A DNA stretch of 64,000 nucleotides. Origin: Cryptomeria japonica. Lineage: Eukaryota > Streptophyta > Pinopsida > Cupressales > Cupressaceae. The stretch's first letter is position 1, and each line of letters starts with the position of its first letter. The position numbers and the translations under genes were made by a program. The DNA lies in the NCBI RefSeq assembly GCF_030272615.1, contig NC_081405.1, forward strand, positions 611,693,065 to 611,757,064. The letters run 5' to 3'. Below, one piece after another: positions 23,820-35,658 of this stretch. The notes under the pieces are model-generated. The model ran no database searches. It saw only the letters and a program-made list of their open reading frames with translations, and had not been told where the DNA came from.

Positions 23820-24946
23820 TGATAAACTTATAAAGCACCGAGAGGGGGGGTGAATCAGTGATAGCAAAAACAATAACACTTTAATCCCAGACCGGTAAAA
23901 ACATTTAACCAGTTTACTTATGACTTTGCATGCAATCCAAAGTGTTATAAAATCATTTACAACAAGTAAAAAATTTACCATAACACAAGTATTTATGCGT
24001 GGAAAACCCAACTGGGAAAAACCATGGTGAGATGGAACTCACAAGTTAACTATTTGCAGAATAAGTAACTGACCGGTTAAGGTCTACAAATTGCTCTGTT
24101 AGGAGAAGATCCTGTTAAAGATCCCAAGCCCTGTTAAGAGCTATACCTGGTTAAAGGAAACCTTAGTGGAGGATTTAGATCCAGGTTATTGAATCACCTT
24201 GTTAGAGGTTTTCTACAATGAAGCTTGTTAGAGCTTATCTGGTTAGGGGATTTAACTACTGTAGTGATTAGAAAACAATAGGTGGTATGATCTAGGAATA
24301 ACACATTCTGCTTGTTTAGATCCTTTTCTGTTCATTCATTACTGCATCACCGACATACTCTGCAACTCCTTCAACAAATTGCTTCAACTCTAACTCATAA
24401 CATAACTTGTATCTTGCATATAAAAATAACTCATCACAATGTCTTTTTATAGACATTAGATATCATGTCGGCTCCTAAACCTCAACATAATTTCCTAGGT
24501 TCAGTTAATCTGGACAAACTTCCTTAATACATCACAAATCATCGCCAAAAATGTCGGTTGGTGGTAACACATCACGACCAGTTATAACTCATCACACAAT
24601 TTGGGAAAGCGGTTAGAACACTAATATCGGTTGAGTGTTGACTGCTTCCAACTCCCAGACCGATTGTCTCCATGTGCCTCCTTGTCTCTCTCCACTGCAT
24701 CTCGAAACTGGTAACAATGAAATTGACCAAAAATAATTATGTTAACTACATATACCGGTTTAGACACCTTCATACCGGTTAGACTTACTCTATACATATG
24801 ATACCGGTTTACAATACAAAGACTTAATAGTAATACCAATTTGACCTAATTAGTATATAAAGATGACTATGATAATCAAAACATATGCGTGCCATCAATG
24901 ACAACACATAAAGTCATCCAATACAAGACTCATCATCATGCCAACA
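23820..24946 (-). repeat. 5' LTR of element I
   Basis: The LTR is 1127 bp, TGATAAAC...GCCAACA in + orientation, followed by the ccata duplication and then element O's RT gene. The TATA motif (24443-24452) and the conserved agaggggggg-tgaatcagtg motif (23841-23860) are clear. Confidence 0.9.
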
Positions 24947-24951
24947 CCATA

Positions 24952-26838
24952 TACACTTTTTCTTCAAGATTACCATTCAGAAATGCAGATTTGACATGCA
25001 TTTGGTAAACCTTGTATCCTTTATAGGCAGAGAAAGCTAAAAACATTCTTATTGCCTCTAATCTAGAAACTGGTGCAAAGGTTTCTTCAAAGTCAATACC
25101 TTCCACTTGAGCATACCCTTTGCAAACTAACCTTTCTTTATGTTGGATTATCTTGCCTTCTTCACTCATTTTGTTTTGGTAGACCCACTTGGTAACTATG
25201 ACATTCTTGTCTGCCGGTCTAGGAACAAGTTCCCAGGTTTGATTTTTCTCAATTTGTTTAAGTTCTTCATTCATGACATCTACCCAGTTCTCACTTTTTC
25301 TAGCTTCATCAAATATTTTAGGCTCAAGTTCTGTCATGAGGCAGAAATTTACCTGCACATCATTCCGGGCTAGTCTCCTTCTGGTTTGCACACCTTCATT
25401 TTTGTCTCCTATAATATGTTCTTCCAGATGGTTCTTCTACACATATCGGTTGGGGTTCTTGCTTGGTTCTTCTTCTATTGGTCCATTGTTAGATTGTTCT
25501 TCATTTTCAACATCTAAATCATCAATGTAGGGTGCCGGTGCAGATTTTCTCTTATGTAGGTCTTCATCTATTCTCACATTTATACTATCAACCATTTTTT
25601 TTAATCTCTTGTTGTAGCATTTGTAGGCTTTTCTATTGGTTGAGTAACCCAAGAATATTCCTTCATCACTCTGGAAATTAAAAATTCCTAATCCATCAGC
25701 ATATCTTTTGATGAATCACTTACTTCCAAACACTCTAAAATGCTTGAGTGATGGTTTCTGGTCATACCATAACTCATAAGGAGTCATTCTACTATTCACG
25801 CTTAGCTATACTTGGTTTAATGTGTAACAAGTAGTATGAACTGCTTCCTTCTAGTATGTATCCGATATGCTGGACTCATTCAACATTGTTCTAGCCATCT
25901 CCTTCACTGTCCTATTCTTCCTTTCTACCACACCATTCTGCAGTGGTGTTCTTGTACTGAATACTATCTCCAAATTCCATGTTTCTCACAGTAATCAATA
26001 AACTCATTTAAAGAATATTCTACACCTTGGTCTGATCTTAAGCACTTTAACTAGTGTCCACTATCATTTTCAACCATCCTTCTGAAAATATAGAATCTTT
26101 CAAATGCCTGTGATCATTCATGCAAAAATGTCACCCAAGTCATCCTTAAGTAGTCATCAATGAATAACATGAAGTATCTCTCACCAGTCAGAGCCCTTGT
26201 CCTTGTTGGTCCACACAAATCTGTATCTACTAACTCCAAAGGTCTTGAGGTATTGTACTCTTTTGTTTTGCAACTCACTTTGATTTTCTTGCCTCTATTG
26301 CATTCATCACAAAAACTACTTGTTGGTTTAGTTATTTGTGGAATTTTTCTTACACACCGATTTTTGCTTATCTTCACCAGATTATCAAAGTTCACATGAC
26401 CTAATCTCCAATGCCACAACCAACTTTCATGAACCTATCCCATCATGTATTAGGACTTGTAGCATTCCTTTAGATTGTAGACATTACCATCTGTCCTCTT
26501 TCCTTTTGCCACAACCTGGTCGATACTCTGCTTTCTTATCTGACAACTGATAAAGTCAAATGTGAACTTGTACCCTTTGTCACACATCTGACTTACACTT
26601 AGTAGATTATGCTTTAGTCCTTCCACATAGTACACATCATGAGCCTTGAGATTTCCATCAATATTCAATGTACCACGACCCTTAATCTTGATAGAGGAGT
26701 TGTCACCAAACCGAATAGAACCACCATTCCAATCATCAAGCTTGATAAAAAATTTCGTCTCTGGTCATGTGATTTGAGTAGCCACTATCTACTACCCATA
26801 GATTCCTCCTTTCAACATGTAGTCTACACAATCAAGCT
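24952..26838 (-). pseudogene. pol: Copia pol of element O, N-terminal part (pre-integrase, integrase, RT start)
   Basis: The pre-integrase segment is at 26668-26450 (HDVYYVEGLKHNLLSVSQMC). The integrase zinc finger follows (HWRLGHVNFDNL...CDECNRGK, about 26410-26280), then the core start VDTDLCGP and LFIDDYLRMTWV. Its later part is broken (26110-25660), then the GYSTNRKAYKCYN end. RT begins near 25330 with [41 protein letters not shown] and [15 protein letters not shown], ending exactly at the ccata duplication. Frameshifts occur near 26100 and 25660. The protease is poorly preserved between 26670 and 26840. Confidence 0.85.
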
Positions 26839-26841
26839 TGA

Positions 26842-28440
26842 CTATGTCTTGTTCTTCTCCTTCTCTATCCAAACCTGTTTCTCTTCTTTCTTCTCCTCTT
26901 CTGTCATCTTGTGTTCCGGTTTTGTCTCTATCTTCTGATCCAGTACTATTTTGTTTTGCTCTTCAGTTCTCAGTTTACAATGCCTTTCTATGTGACCAAA
27001 ATTTTGACACTTATAACATTTCACATTACCATTGAAATATGTATTCAAGGCATTCTTGTAGGACATTTGCACATTTCTCCTACACTCATAACTTTTATGA
27101 CCAAACTCATTGCAATTATAACATGTGATATTTGTACTTTGTAATTTAGCAAATGAGTTTCTACTTTCAAAACCGAGGTTTAAATTCATCTTCCTACAAT
27201 CTGCCATTCTATGACCAAACTTATTACACTGGTGACAATAACCATGAAAGTTTGGAGCATACTGGTTAGGTTGCTTTGGTCCTGCAAACGACTGCCTCAC
27301 CGGGGGTCTTCCTTTCATGCTGCTAACTCTGGTGAATCCTTCATGACCAACCCTTGCATTTCTCCTTAGATTTGCATGTCAATGCATTGAGTATGGCCTC
27401 CGGTTCATTGATTATGTATAGCAGATTGTGTGGCGGTTTCTAACTGCATCTGCATATGTCTTCTTATCGGTATCCTTGTTTATCGTGAATGTCTTCTTCT
27501 CTTCACCTTCATTTTTAGAAGTGAACTGTATCTCCTTACCAGACGTGTCTTTGTTGTTTGAACTTTGTCCTTCTTCAAATCCTAAGCCATTGGTATCCTT
27601 TGAAGACTTTTACTTGCTCAACATTTTATCTAGGGCCTCTATACTGCTTTCATACTTGCTTCTCATCATCAGTTCATTCTTACTTTTCTCTAATTCCTTC
27701 CGGATCTTAACAATTTCTTCTTCTCGATTCTGATGCTCCTTCTCTTTTTCACTCAAACTGGTAATAGTAGCTTCACAACTCCTCTTGGCCTCTTCCAACT
27801 GAAGTTTTAGATCTGCAATTGTTTTCTCGGATTCTTCAAGAGATTTCTCCAACATCTCTTGTTCTTCAGCTGCAACCTTTTTCACCTTCTTCAGATATCT
27901 TCTTGTTTTCTTCAGCTCTTCCAAGGCACTGATGAGATCTTCTTCAAGATCTACTTCCCCTTATTGCTCTTCTTCTTCTCCTTCTTTTGGTACTAGGACC
28001 TCTTGAGCCATAAAAAGATTTGCTCTGACTTCATCTTCACTGCAACAATCATCTGAGGCACTCTCCTCATCTGTGGTATCATTTTCATGTGTGTAAAGAC
28101 TACTCTGCTTCTGGTTGTCTCTTCTACCATGTTGGTAGATGTTCTTCTTCTTGTCTTTACCGAATGATCCTCTACCACTTGATTTACCATCTTCATCCTT
28201 ATCACCATAGGGACATTTGGTAGTAAAATATCTAATCTTTCCACAATTGAAACATTTTGAGGGAAACTTGCCTTTGTATTTACAAGAACCCCTCTTGAGT
28301 CTTCTGACAAATTTTTCCATGATATCATTAGAATCTTCTTTTCGTTTCCTTGATGTTTTGAATGTGGCTTCTTTCTTCACAGCCTCAGTGCCAACAATCC
28401 TCATCTCATAAGTAGTTAGGGAACCATATAGCTCATCCAT
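26842..28440 (-). pseudogene. gag: Element O extended gag: zinc knuckles and coiled coil
   Basis: This is one frame with stops at 27961 and about 27607. It contains KCFNCGKIRYFTTKC (degenerate knuckle, about 28240), an acidic linker (DDCCSEDEVRANLFMAQ), and a long coiled coil (27924-27610: LEESEKTIADLKLQLEEAKR, then KIRKELEKSKNEL). The KDTNGLGF motif follows. Three further knuckles lie at 27230-26960: CHQCNKFGHRMADC, CYNCNEFGHKSYEC and CYKCQNFGHIERHC. A coiled-coil extension of gag is typical of Sireviruses. The frame differs from the capsid ORF upstream, and the join is near 28435. Confidence 0.82.
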
Positions 28441-29020
28441 TGTAAAGGTTTTTTAGATCTTTTTCTTCTTCTATTGCTGAAACCTTTGTATCATACTTAG
28501 ATGTGAGAGATATAAGTACTTTCTTTACTACCACCTCATCTTTTATTTCTTCTCCAAGCCCTCTAATGGTGTTTGTTGTTTCATCAACCCTTTGGAGATA
28601 GTCAACAATCTTCTCCTCATCTCTCATCTTCAAACCCTCAAGCTGTTCTCTCAAAGTCTATAGCTTAGCTTCCTTAACCTTAGCATCACCTTCAAATATT
28701 TTCTACAACTTATCCCAAGTCTCTTTGGCAGATGAGCGGTGCATACCCTTAACGAACTCATTATCAAATAACCCACTAAGAATGACATTTTTAGCTTTAG
28801 CATTGCTCTCATATTTCTTCTTAGCATCTGGATCAGTAGGGGGATTATTAGGTATTGTATACCCATTCACAACCGACATCCATACATCAAAACCTAGAGA
28901 GGACAAATAGGTTTCCATTCTTCTACTCCAAAAGGCATAGTTGACACCATCAAACATAAGAGATTTTGAGGAGGCAGATTCATTTCTTGCCATTGTGAAC
29001 ACTTGAGAGGATCTACCCAA
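28433..29020 (-). pseudogene. gag: Element O gag, capsid region
   Basis: This is a copia gag of the UBN2/DUF4219 type. It begins near the primer-binding site and contains FDGVNYAFWSRRMETYL and DVWMSVVNGY, then AKETWDKL, LREQLEGLKMRDEEKIVDYL and EVVVKKVLISLTSKYD. Stops at about 28702 and 28655 interrupt one otherwise open frame. A frameshift near 28435 leads into the knuckle and coiled-coil part. The likely start is MARNESASSK near 28993. Confidence 0.85.
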
Positions 29021-29053
29021 GCTAGAGAATGCTTTGACAAAATAGGGAACCTA

Positions 29054-29066
29054 GGCTCTAATAACA
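29054..29066 (-). promoter_or_regulatory. Primer-binding site of element O (decayed tRNA-Met type)
   Basis: The reverse complement tgttattagagcc differs from the copia consensus by three transitions. It lies two bases from the LTR. Confidence 0.75.
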
Positions 29067-29068
29067 AT

Positions 29069-31903
29069 TGTTAGACACAATGGATCACTGGGAGGGGGGT
29101 GAATCAGTGATTTAAACACTTCTTCTCTAATCAGGGATATACCGGTACTATATAAAATAGATAGAGTGCTGACCGGTAAGCCAAGAAATGCAAACTAAAT
29201 GTGTGATAGGATTTTCTGTAATATCAAAATAACACATACACAAGAATGTATCACATAACACCAGATATACGAGGAAAACCCAATATGGGAAAAACCTTGG
29301 CGAGAATAGCTGTTGGAGATCTTCTGCTCCAATCCAGCCTCACAATGAAAATGATTTGATTACAATTTTAGGGCACCAACCCAAGGAGCATCAACCCCTA
29401 ATTTATGAGCAGTGACTCAAAGGAGCATGAAACCCTGAACAATTTATAGGTTACAACCTAAAGGAGCTGCAACCCCTGCACTAAGCACCTACTTAGTGAA
29501 GACAATATGAAAATTCAAATACATAAGCAAATTCCCTATTGCAAATGAATTTTTGCAACCCTCCAATATTATCCTCTATCGGTTTCAATCTTATCGATCT
29601 ATGAAACCTCCACACACACTACAACATTGCCTTTATGCTAGTACTTACTTTGTTGAAACTTTTCTCCCTCTGACTGCTGGATTCACTTCACACTTGCCCA
29701 CACTTTACTAGGTTCTGTCTCTGCCAGTTTGTTCTCTACCAGTTCACACACACTTTACCAGTTTTTCCTTCAACACACAATCACTAAATATTTTTCTTTT
29801 TTTTCACTCAAATAATCTTTTCTCCCTAACTTTCATTCGCCAACATCATCACATATCATTCAACAACAACAACCTCATCGATTTAGACTTGTACATTTGT
29901 AAGCAAGTCTTCCCACCAAAAAACAATTCAAACTTCAGCATTTAGGATTTCTTTCCTTCAATCAAATCCGTATCCAATCCGACTCGATCTGCCTTAGATC
30001 GCTCACCTTCTTTGAGGTGATGCATCTGTACATGTTTTTATTCATCTAATGCATGTTTGCTAATAATAGAAAACTTCACCCTGATTTATGTTGGTATTAT
30101 GGATGTGTTGCATTGGTTTTGTCATTGATGTCAACACTTGTCAACACTTATCATCACTTATCTTTCTGGAGATCTTTGGTTATGTTCACCGACATGTTCA
30201 GTGACTTATGCACAGTCATTGGTATTTGGTTCACCGTTAGGTTATATTGTTCACCGACACTGAGCATGATCTGTTATCATCTAGAGATTACTTGGTTATG
30301 TCGAAGACATGGTTTGGACACTTGGTTTTGGTGATTTGGTTATTGGTCTAATTGAGTTTGTATATTTGCTCTTACCAAAAAATTGGTCTAGGTTATGGAC
30401 CGGCAAGCATTATCTATTCCAGATCAGCATGACATGTTATGGAGATGATTTATTGATTGGTTATTATTGTAAATGCATTGAGTCGACGTGATGCATCACA
30501 TATTGATTCATTTGTAATTGATTTAATTATAATATTCTTAGTGAGCCAACCTACACATTTGGTCTTAAGTTTTGGTATATATGTAAGATCTCATTTGTGA
30601 GATTATGTGGTAGTGGTAGAGGAATGTAATAAGGTATATGCGAATATAAGTAGAGCTACTCACACAGAAATCATTTGAAGATTCAAGGAAGGTATGAAGA
30701 AGACAATTAGAGCTTAACCAGTACTGAATCCAGCATATGAAGATGCTATTTTGAGAAGTACATTATCATTGGATTTAACCATCCAATTGTAGTCAGTGTG
30801 ACTCTCATTTTGTGATTGAGTAGTGAGCTCTAGGCAGTTTTCCTTTCTGCATGTGCAGACCCTGTTTGTACACACATACTATATGCACTAGTATCATCTG
30901 ATTGTGGGTAAGGTTTCCCACCATGGTTTTTCTCTTTAAAGGGTTTCCACGTACAAATATCCATGTTATGTGTTGTGGATGTTATTTGTCTTTCTGTTTC
31001 ATGCATTAAACTTTATCGGTACTATTATTGATTGTTAAACTGTTAACCAACATTAAGTTTGGTTTATCGGTATTATGCATCAAGTTTGATTAAGTTATAT
31101 TTGGGTTGAAATTAATAGACAACTGATTCACCCCCCCCTCTTAGCTGCCTCTGGGTCCTAATAATTTATGACCTTGATCTTTGTCGACCTTATTTCACAT
31201 AACTATTTCTAACTGAAGGTCAATTTGCAATCAGATTTCATGCCTCGATCACAATACCAACAACTACCTAATCATTCTCTTTCATCCATTCTTCTTTGAG
31301 CCGCATCAGTCTGTCATCAACCTGTGATTTGTGGTTTTATCTTTTAATGACCACTTGCTACACAAACAACCATGTCGATGAACATTTCATCGACCTCTGC
31401 ATGTTTTCCATCTCAGCTCTACGGATGACACATCAGCATATATTTAACTCCACTGACATAGGGTTGGCTCAAACTTGAACAAATGGGAAACCCTTCTACC
31501 GATTGAACATTACCGGTATGACCAACACACTAATCAATCACACTTACTGGAAAAACATCATCCTGACAATTCATCTTGCCTTCCGGTATGACTTCATGTC
31601 ATTCTTCCTGTTCACCTTACCAGGTGTTGTTGTGATTCATCAACATTCCGCCTCTTCATCAGAAACAAATAGCCAGCCTTCATACTGATTTATGCCTTAC
31701 TGGTTATGACTCAAGCATGCCAACTCACTCTTGCATCTCACCTCATACCAGTGGTATCATCTGTCAACTCATAACATACTTCTCTTCATTATGCTGGTCC
31801 AATCTTCTTCATACCGGTTGTACTTCTCTCCTTCATACTAGTTGACACACTCTACCGGTAACCAATAATACAGGTTGAAATCAATGACAACTCAATGCCA
31901 ACA
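29069..31903 (-). repeat. 5' LTR of element O, split by a solo LTR
   Basis: In + orientation it starts TGTTAGACAC and ends GCCAACA. Without the 1075-bp insert and its 5-bp duplication it is about 1755 bp, close to the 1723 bp of the other LTR. The duplication atgtc follows at 31904-31908. Confidence 0.88.
30089..31163 (+). repeat. Solo copia LTR inside element O's 5' LTR
   Basis: It starts TGTTGGTATT, ends GGTCCTAATA (CA mutated to TA) and is flanked by a perfect attta duplication (30084-30088 and 31164-31168). The uninterrupted 3' LTR of O aligns straight across this point near 15402. It has a TATA-like ggtatatatg near 30573, the ggtttttctc...ggg-tttccacgta motif at about 30925-30952 and tgattcacccccccctc at 31124-31140. 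No internal region remains, so it is a recombination product. Its orientation is opposite to O. Confidence 0.9.
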
Positions 31904-32493
31904 ATGTCTCCTTAGGCATTAAATTCTCCTCCCCTCTCCTCTCAATCCATCTCACGTTGACATTTTTCATTATGGAATTGGGTTGAAAGCTATCACATGA
32001 ATCCTAAACCCATCAATCTTGACCCTTCATAAGCTCACTCAATCTTAGTCATTAAATCAACATTTTTTCCTATAAAAGGAGCTTATTCCCCAAGAAAAAA
32101 AAGGCATTAGAGAGCATTAGAGGATTTTTATTATAGTTGAATTTACATAGACATTAGGATCTTTCTCATAGCAACCCTTTTACACTTGCATAGCTTTTGT
32201 TTATCATCTACAACCATCTTGAATCTCCATATGGCATCCATGGATAGTGCTAAAAGCTAAGAGATACACTCATTTGGGACTTGGAGAGGGGAGAAACAAG
32301 GAAGAAGCATCAAAAGGCATCATGGAAGCATCTTAGGGAGATTTCTCTCCCTTCTCCTCTCTTATCTTTCTTTACTTATATACTTTTTAATCTTTCTTGA
32401 TATGTTTGGAACAGTTTTAGTTCTTTGTATTGGTTTTATTGTTGGAAACTAACATTTGAACTTTGTTTTTTCCTTGTCCCCATTTCCACAGCA
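31904..32493 (+). repeat. LTR3 of the Tat complex, right part
   Basis: It resumes LTR3 after element O (ttaggcattaaattctcc, compare 8261-8273) and ends near CCACAGCA at 32493, matching the CCTCAACA end of LTR2. No primer-binding site follows, as expected for the outermost 3' LTR. It retains the roughly 105 bp that LTR2 lost at its inverted duplication. Confidence 0.8.
32071..32077 (+). promoter_or_regulatory. TATA box of LTR3
   Basis: tataaaa in the same context as 8415-8421 of LTR2 (cctataaaagga). Confidence 0.65.
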
Positions 32494-33484
32494 TCTATCT
32501 TCTTTACAGTTGTCACAATTCTAAAAAAATACAAAAAATTGTGGTATCAACCTCAATAATATGTAGACTTAATCATCCCTTCTCTTGTCCTCCAAAATAT
32601 TTTTGAATTTTTTATTTCAAGATGTCGAACAAATGTTTTGATAAAAAAAAAAAAGTCTATTGATGAGAAACACTTCTATGACATTCAAAAATATGATAAT
32701 CCACTATGACAATAATTGGTATACCCATTAACTTTGAAGACAAAGAGCAATGGCACATCATCGGGTCTGGCTTTGAAATGGATTAGAAGAAGTTGTAACT
32801 CTTTCATGGATTTTTCCTAGTGGTTTTGTAGGATCTCATGTGTGATAATTTCTATTATTTTGATTCACTACTGTATTGGAGAAGATCTTAACATGGGATG
32901 AATAATACAACCTGGAATACAAATCTAAGCAATGACTAGACTCAGTGAACACTAAGCAATCAGAATAACCTTATTTTTGAGGTATTTGTGCAGTAATCCA
33001 ATGAAGCAATTATTTAAAAAACTAATTCAAGAATGAATGTAATAAGCTCAAGTAAAAGAAGGTTATAGCATTGAGACTTGAAAGAAGATCCCATGACTCA
33101 AAACCCTAGAAAAGTTAACAAAGTGTCAAAATTGAGAAAGTAGCATATCCATCTCATTAAGAATGGTGTAGCCCAAAGCTCAAAACAAAGTATGACATAT
33201 AAGTTGACAGTCATTTCATAGGGAGCAAATTGAAATGTTTCCAAATCACAAATACTCAAGGCCACTATAGAATAGTTCTAGACATATTTTCCAGATATTT
33301 AATATTAGAAATTTAAGACTTTCAATACATAAGTATTGACAAAATGAGATTTGTTAAAGTCTGAAAAATATTTTCTAGAATAAAATTTTGGAACACAGTG
33401 TGAAATCTGGTCGTAGAGACATTCAGATTGAGGAAAAGAGATTTTAATTTACCTAAACATGTTGATGTAGTTAAATATTAATAG
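32494..33484. other. Unassigned AT-rich stretch
   Basis: It lies between the end of LTR3 and the first recognisable base of element D's LTR. There is no ORF over 60 codons and no LTR, PBS or PPT motif. A run of A (about 32642-32654) is the only simple feature. It is either old flanking DNA or a degraded repeat. Confidence 0.5.
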
Positions 33485-34705
33485 CACACATAACACCAAT
33501 ATTTTTGACGTGGAAAACTCAACTAATGGAAAAACCACGGTGGGAACCTACCCACAATGAGATAATACCCTGTTAGAAGTAAATGTAAATATTACAATGG
33601 GGAATGCACATGCATTTAGACATACTGCCTAGATCTCATTGTTTAAACAAGAACCCAGAAAGGCTACAACCTTTAGGGAAGGATCACTGCCTTATATGAA
33701 GTCTCGCCGACTTACAAAAGAATTCAAACAATAATCCAGATTACATGAATTGTGAAAAATAGCATCTCCACATTCCTGAGTATGGTTTCGGTTAAGCTCA
33801 CTGTCAAATCTTTTATGCAACACACTTCTTCATAGACTTCACACAACTGCCCTGCTACTGAATGATTGATACAATATTTACACATAGCATACTATCTTTC
33901 AATGATAATTACATTTATTTATACAAGTCATCAACCTATATTTCAAGGTCGGCCAAACCCTTAATACAAATTACAAAATAATAACCTCACACACTACATC
34001 AATGCATGCATACCAAAATGATGTCGGCTACGACATAGTCTAGACCCAAATCAATACCGCAAACATGCAACACCTCCAACAATTATGCCTCGATCATCCG
34101 CAAGATGCTACACCCACCAAGAATGTTGTATAACACGAAGAACATCACCAAACAAAGAAAATATTCAATAACATGCATAATAATCAATGCAGATCACCAA
34201 TACGCATAAAAAATGATCTAGAGATATTCACAAGCAACGTTACTTGCATCACAACAACAACAATACTATAATCATCATCATCTCTCTACCAGAGCTCAAA
34301 AACACCAGCATAACTGATTGTCAACCTGAAAGATTCTTTTGTGGGTTTCCAAATCATGAACCACTCGAACTAATGACACACATCAACATCCAGAATACAC
34401 CCCACACATCCACAACTAAAGATATTATATTTCCAGAGCAATACAAAGCACAAAACAAAATATCAAATAACATGAACATCTGAATAACATCTTTAATACC
34501 GGGTCTCATAACTTGATCAGATCAACATGCAGACCTCTTCAAATGGTAATGAACCATCTACAAAAAACATACCAGAAACCCTTTAATCTGTATCAGCTCA
34601 TCTGTAACACACAGACTAAACCAAATCATTCAACCACACTGTAACATTGGAATACATAGAAGAATATGTTGACATCAATGACAACACATCAACCAACATC
34701 CAACA
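33485..34705 (-). repeat. 3' LTR of element D, truncated
   Basis: It ends CATCCAACA next to a polypurine tract (reverse complement of atctccccctatg). It matches the window-end LTR (63656-64000) from about 33490: dgtggaaaac, tgggaacctaccca, taatacc and atgtaaatattacaatggggaa are shared. About 130 bp of the LTR's 3' end, including the CCCCCTC motif, are missing. TATA-like gtataaata (reverse complement) is at about 33915-33924. The stretch 34721-35059 is untranslated. Confidence 0.8.
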
Positions 34706-35059
34706 ATCTCCCCCTATGTCATTGATGGCAACATATGAATATGAAAAACAATGAATGCAAAGAAAGAAATTAACTCACAACAATCTCCCTCAAAATCACA
34801 AGGATCAACTCCCCCTTAGAAAAACAACTCAAATCTCAAAATGCTCTATTCTCTCATAGAGTTTTTCACATGCTTCTCTCTCCATTTGACATGAATGAGA
34901 AAGGCTCAGTTTTTAGGATTCTCTCCCCACAAATCTATACATTTGAACCAACAATGAACATCAACACTAACTACTCCCCCTGAGTAGCAGCCTCACTCAT
35001 CAATCCGGATCACAAGATATCTGTGTGAAGTTCACCAAACTGATGAAAATACATGCATC

Positions 35060-35658
35060 TTAGTTCTCATTAGGAGGGGAAATTACCCCTAACTTCTCTC
35101 TGAGATACTCAAAAGTATCTTTAGGCAAAGGCTTTATAAAGATATCTGCAATCTGTTCTTTTGTAGATACATACTCCAGTCTGACTTCTCTCTCATTCAA
35201 ATTCTCTCTCAAGAAATGAAACTTGATTGATATATGCTTTCTTTTGCAATGCAACACTGGATTCTTTGAAATATTGATAGCACTTGAATTATCACAATAT
35301 GTAGCAATAGGCTCATCATAAATAATTTCTATATCCTTCAACATCCACTTCATCCAAATTACCTGAGTACAATTGCTAGCAAACAACAATGTATTCAACT
35401 TCTATAGTAGATAAAGAAATATAATTCTGCTTCTTCCTTGCCCAAGAGACCAACTTCTTACCCAAAAAGAATGCACCACTGGTAGTGCTCTTTCGGTCAT
35501 GAACATCACCTGCCCATTAAACATCTGTAAAAGCACTTAAGGTAAATTCATCATTCTTAGGATACACCAAAATCAACTGTCCCTTTCAAATATCTAAATA
35601 TCCTTTTTATAGAAGTAACATGAGATTCCTTAGGCTCAACTTGAAATCTAGCAACATC
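35060..35658 (-). pseudogene. pol: Element D pol, RNase H C-terminal part
   Basis: Reading from the solo-LTR junction: VARFQVEPKES, the ADP/GG region (35590-35400, with stops), then VIWMKWMLKDIEIIYDEPI, CDNSSAINISKNPV, HISIKFHFLRE and ADIFIKPLPKDTFEYLREKL. These are the standard copia RNase H end motifs, stopping at 35060. Stops near 35400 and 35520 break the domain. Confidence 0.88.

Larger units (their letters stand above)
17512..24946 (-). mobile_element. Element I: pol-less copia-type LTR retrotransposon
   Basis: It is inserted in the RT gene of element O with a perfect 5-bp duplication, ccata (17507-17511 and 24947-24951). LTRs of 1134 and 1127 bp flank a 5.2-kb internal region. That region holds a primer-binding site, a coiled-coil/zinc-knuckle ORF (22477-23757), a long ORF of unknown function (18849-21978) and a polypurine tract. 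I find no protease, integrase, RT or RNase H in any frame. Replication would need enzymes from another element. The gag-like ORF shares a DTxGLGF...SS..KDTS motif with element O, which makes O-like elements the obvious helper candidates (inference). Confidence 0.88.
14385..31903 (-). mobile_element. Element O: full-domain Ty1/copia element, probably Sirevirus-type
   Basis: It is inserted in LTR3 with duplications atgtt/atgtc. On the - strand the order is: 5' LTR (31903-29069), tRNA-Met-type primer-binding site, capsid-type gag, coiled coil and zinc knuckles, GAG-pre-integrase, integrase, RT, RNase H, polypurine tract, 3' LTR (16107-14385). The copia order (integrase before RT) is clear. The extended gag with a long coiled coil suggests the Sirevirus lineage (moderate confidence). 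It is interrupted by element I in RT and by a solo LTR in the 5' LTR. All coding frames are broken. Confidence 0.88.
3287..32493 (+). mobile_element. Tandem Tat-like Ty3/gypsy complex (internal A, LTR2, internal B, LTR3)
   Basis: Two related internal regions are arranged head to tail and separated by one LTR. LTR2 is preceded by a polypurine tract (7455-7467) and followed by a primer-binding site (8876-8892), so it serves as the 3' LTR of A and the 5' LTR of B. LTR3 follows B's polypurine tract. The lineage call rests on the domain order RT-RNase H, then a second RNase H, then integrase, which is typical of Tat/Ogre-type elements. Element 1 interrupts A at its left edge and copia element O interrupts LTR3. 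The 5' LTR and outer TSD of the complex are outside the window. Confidence 0.8.
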
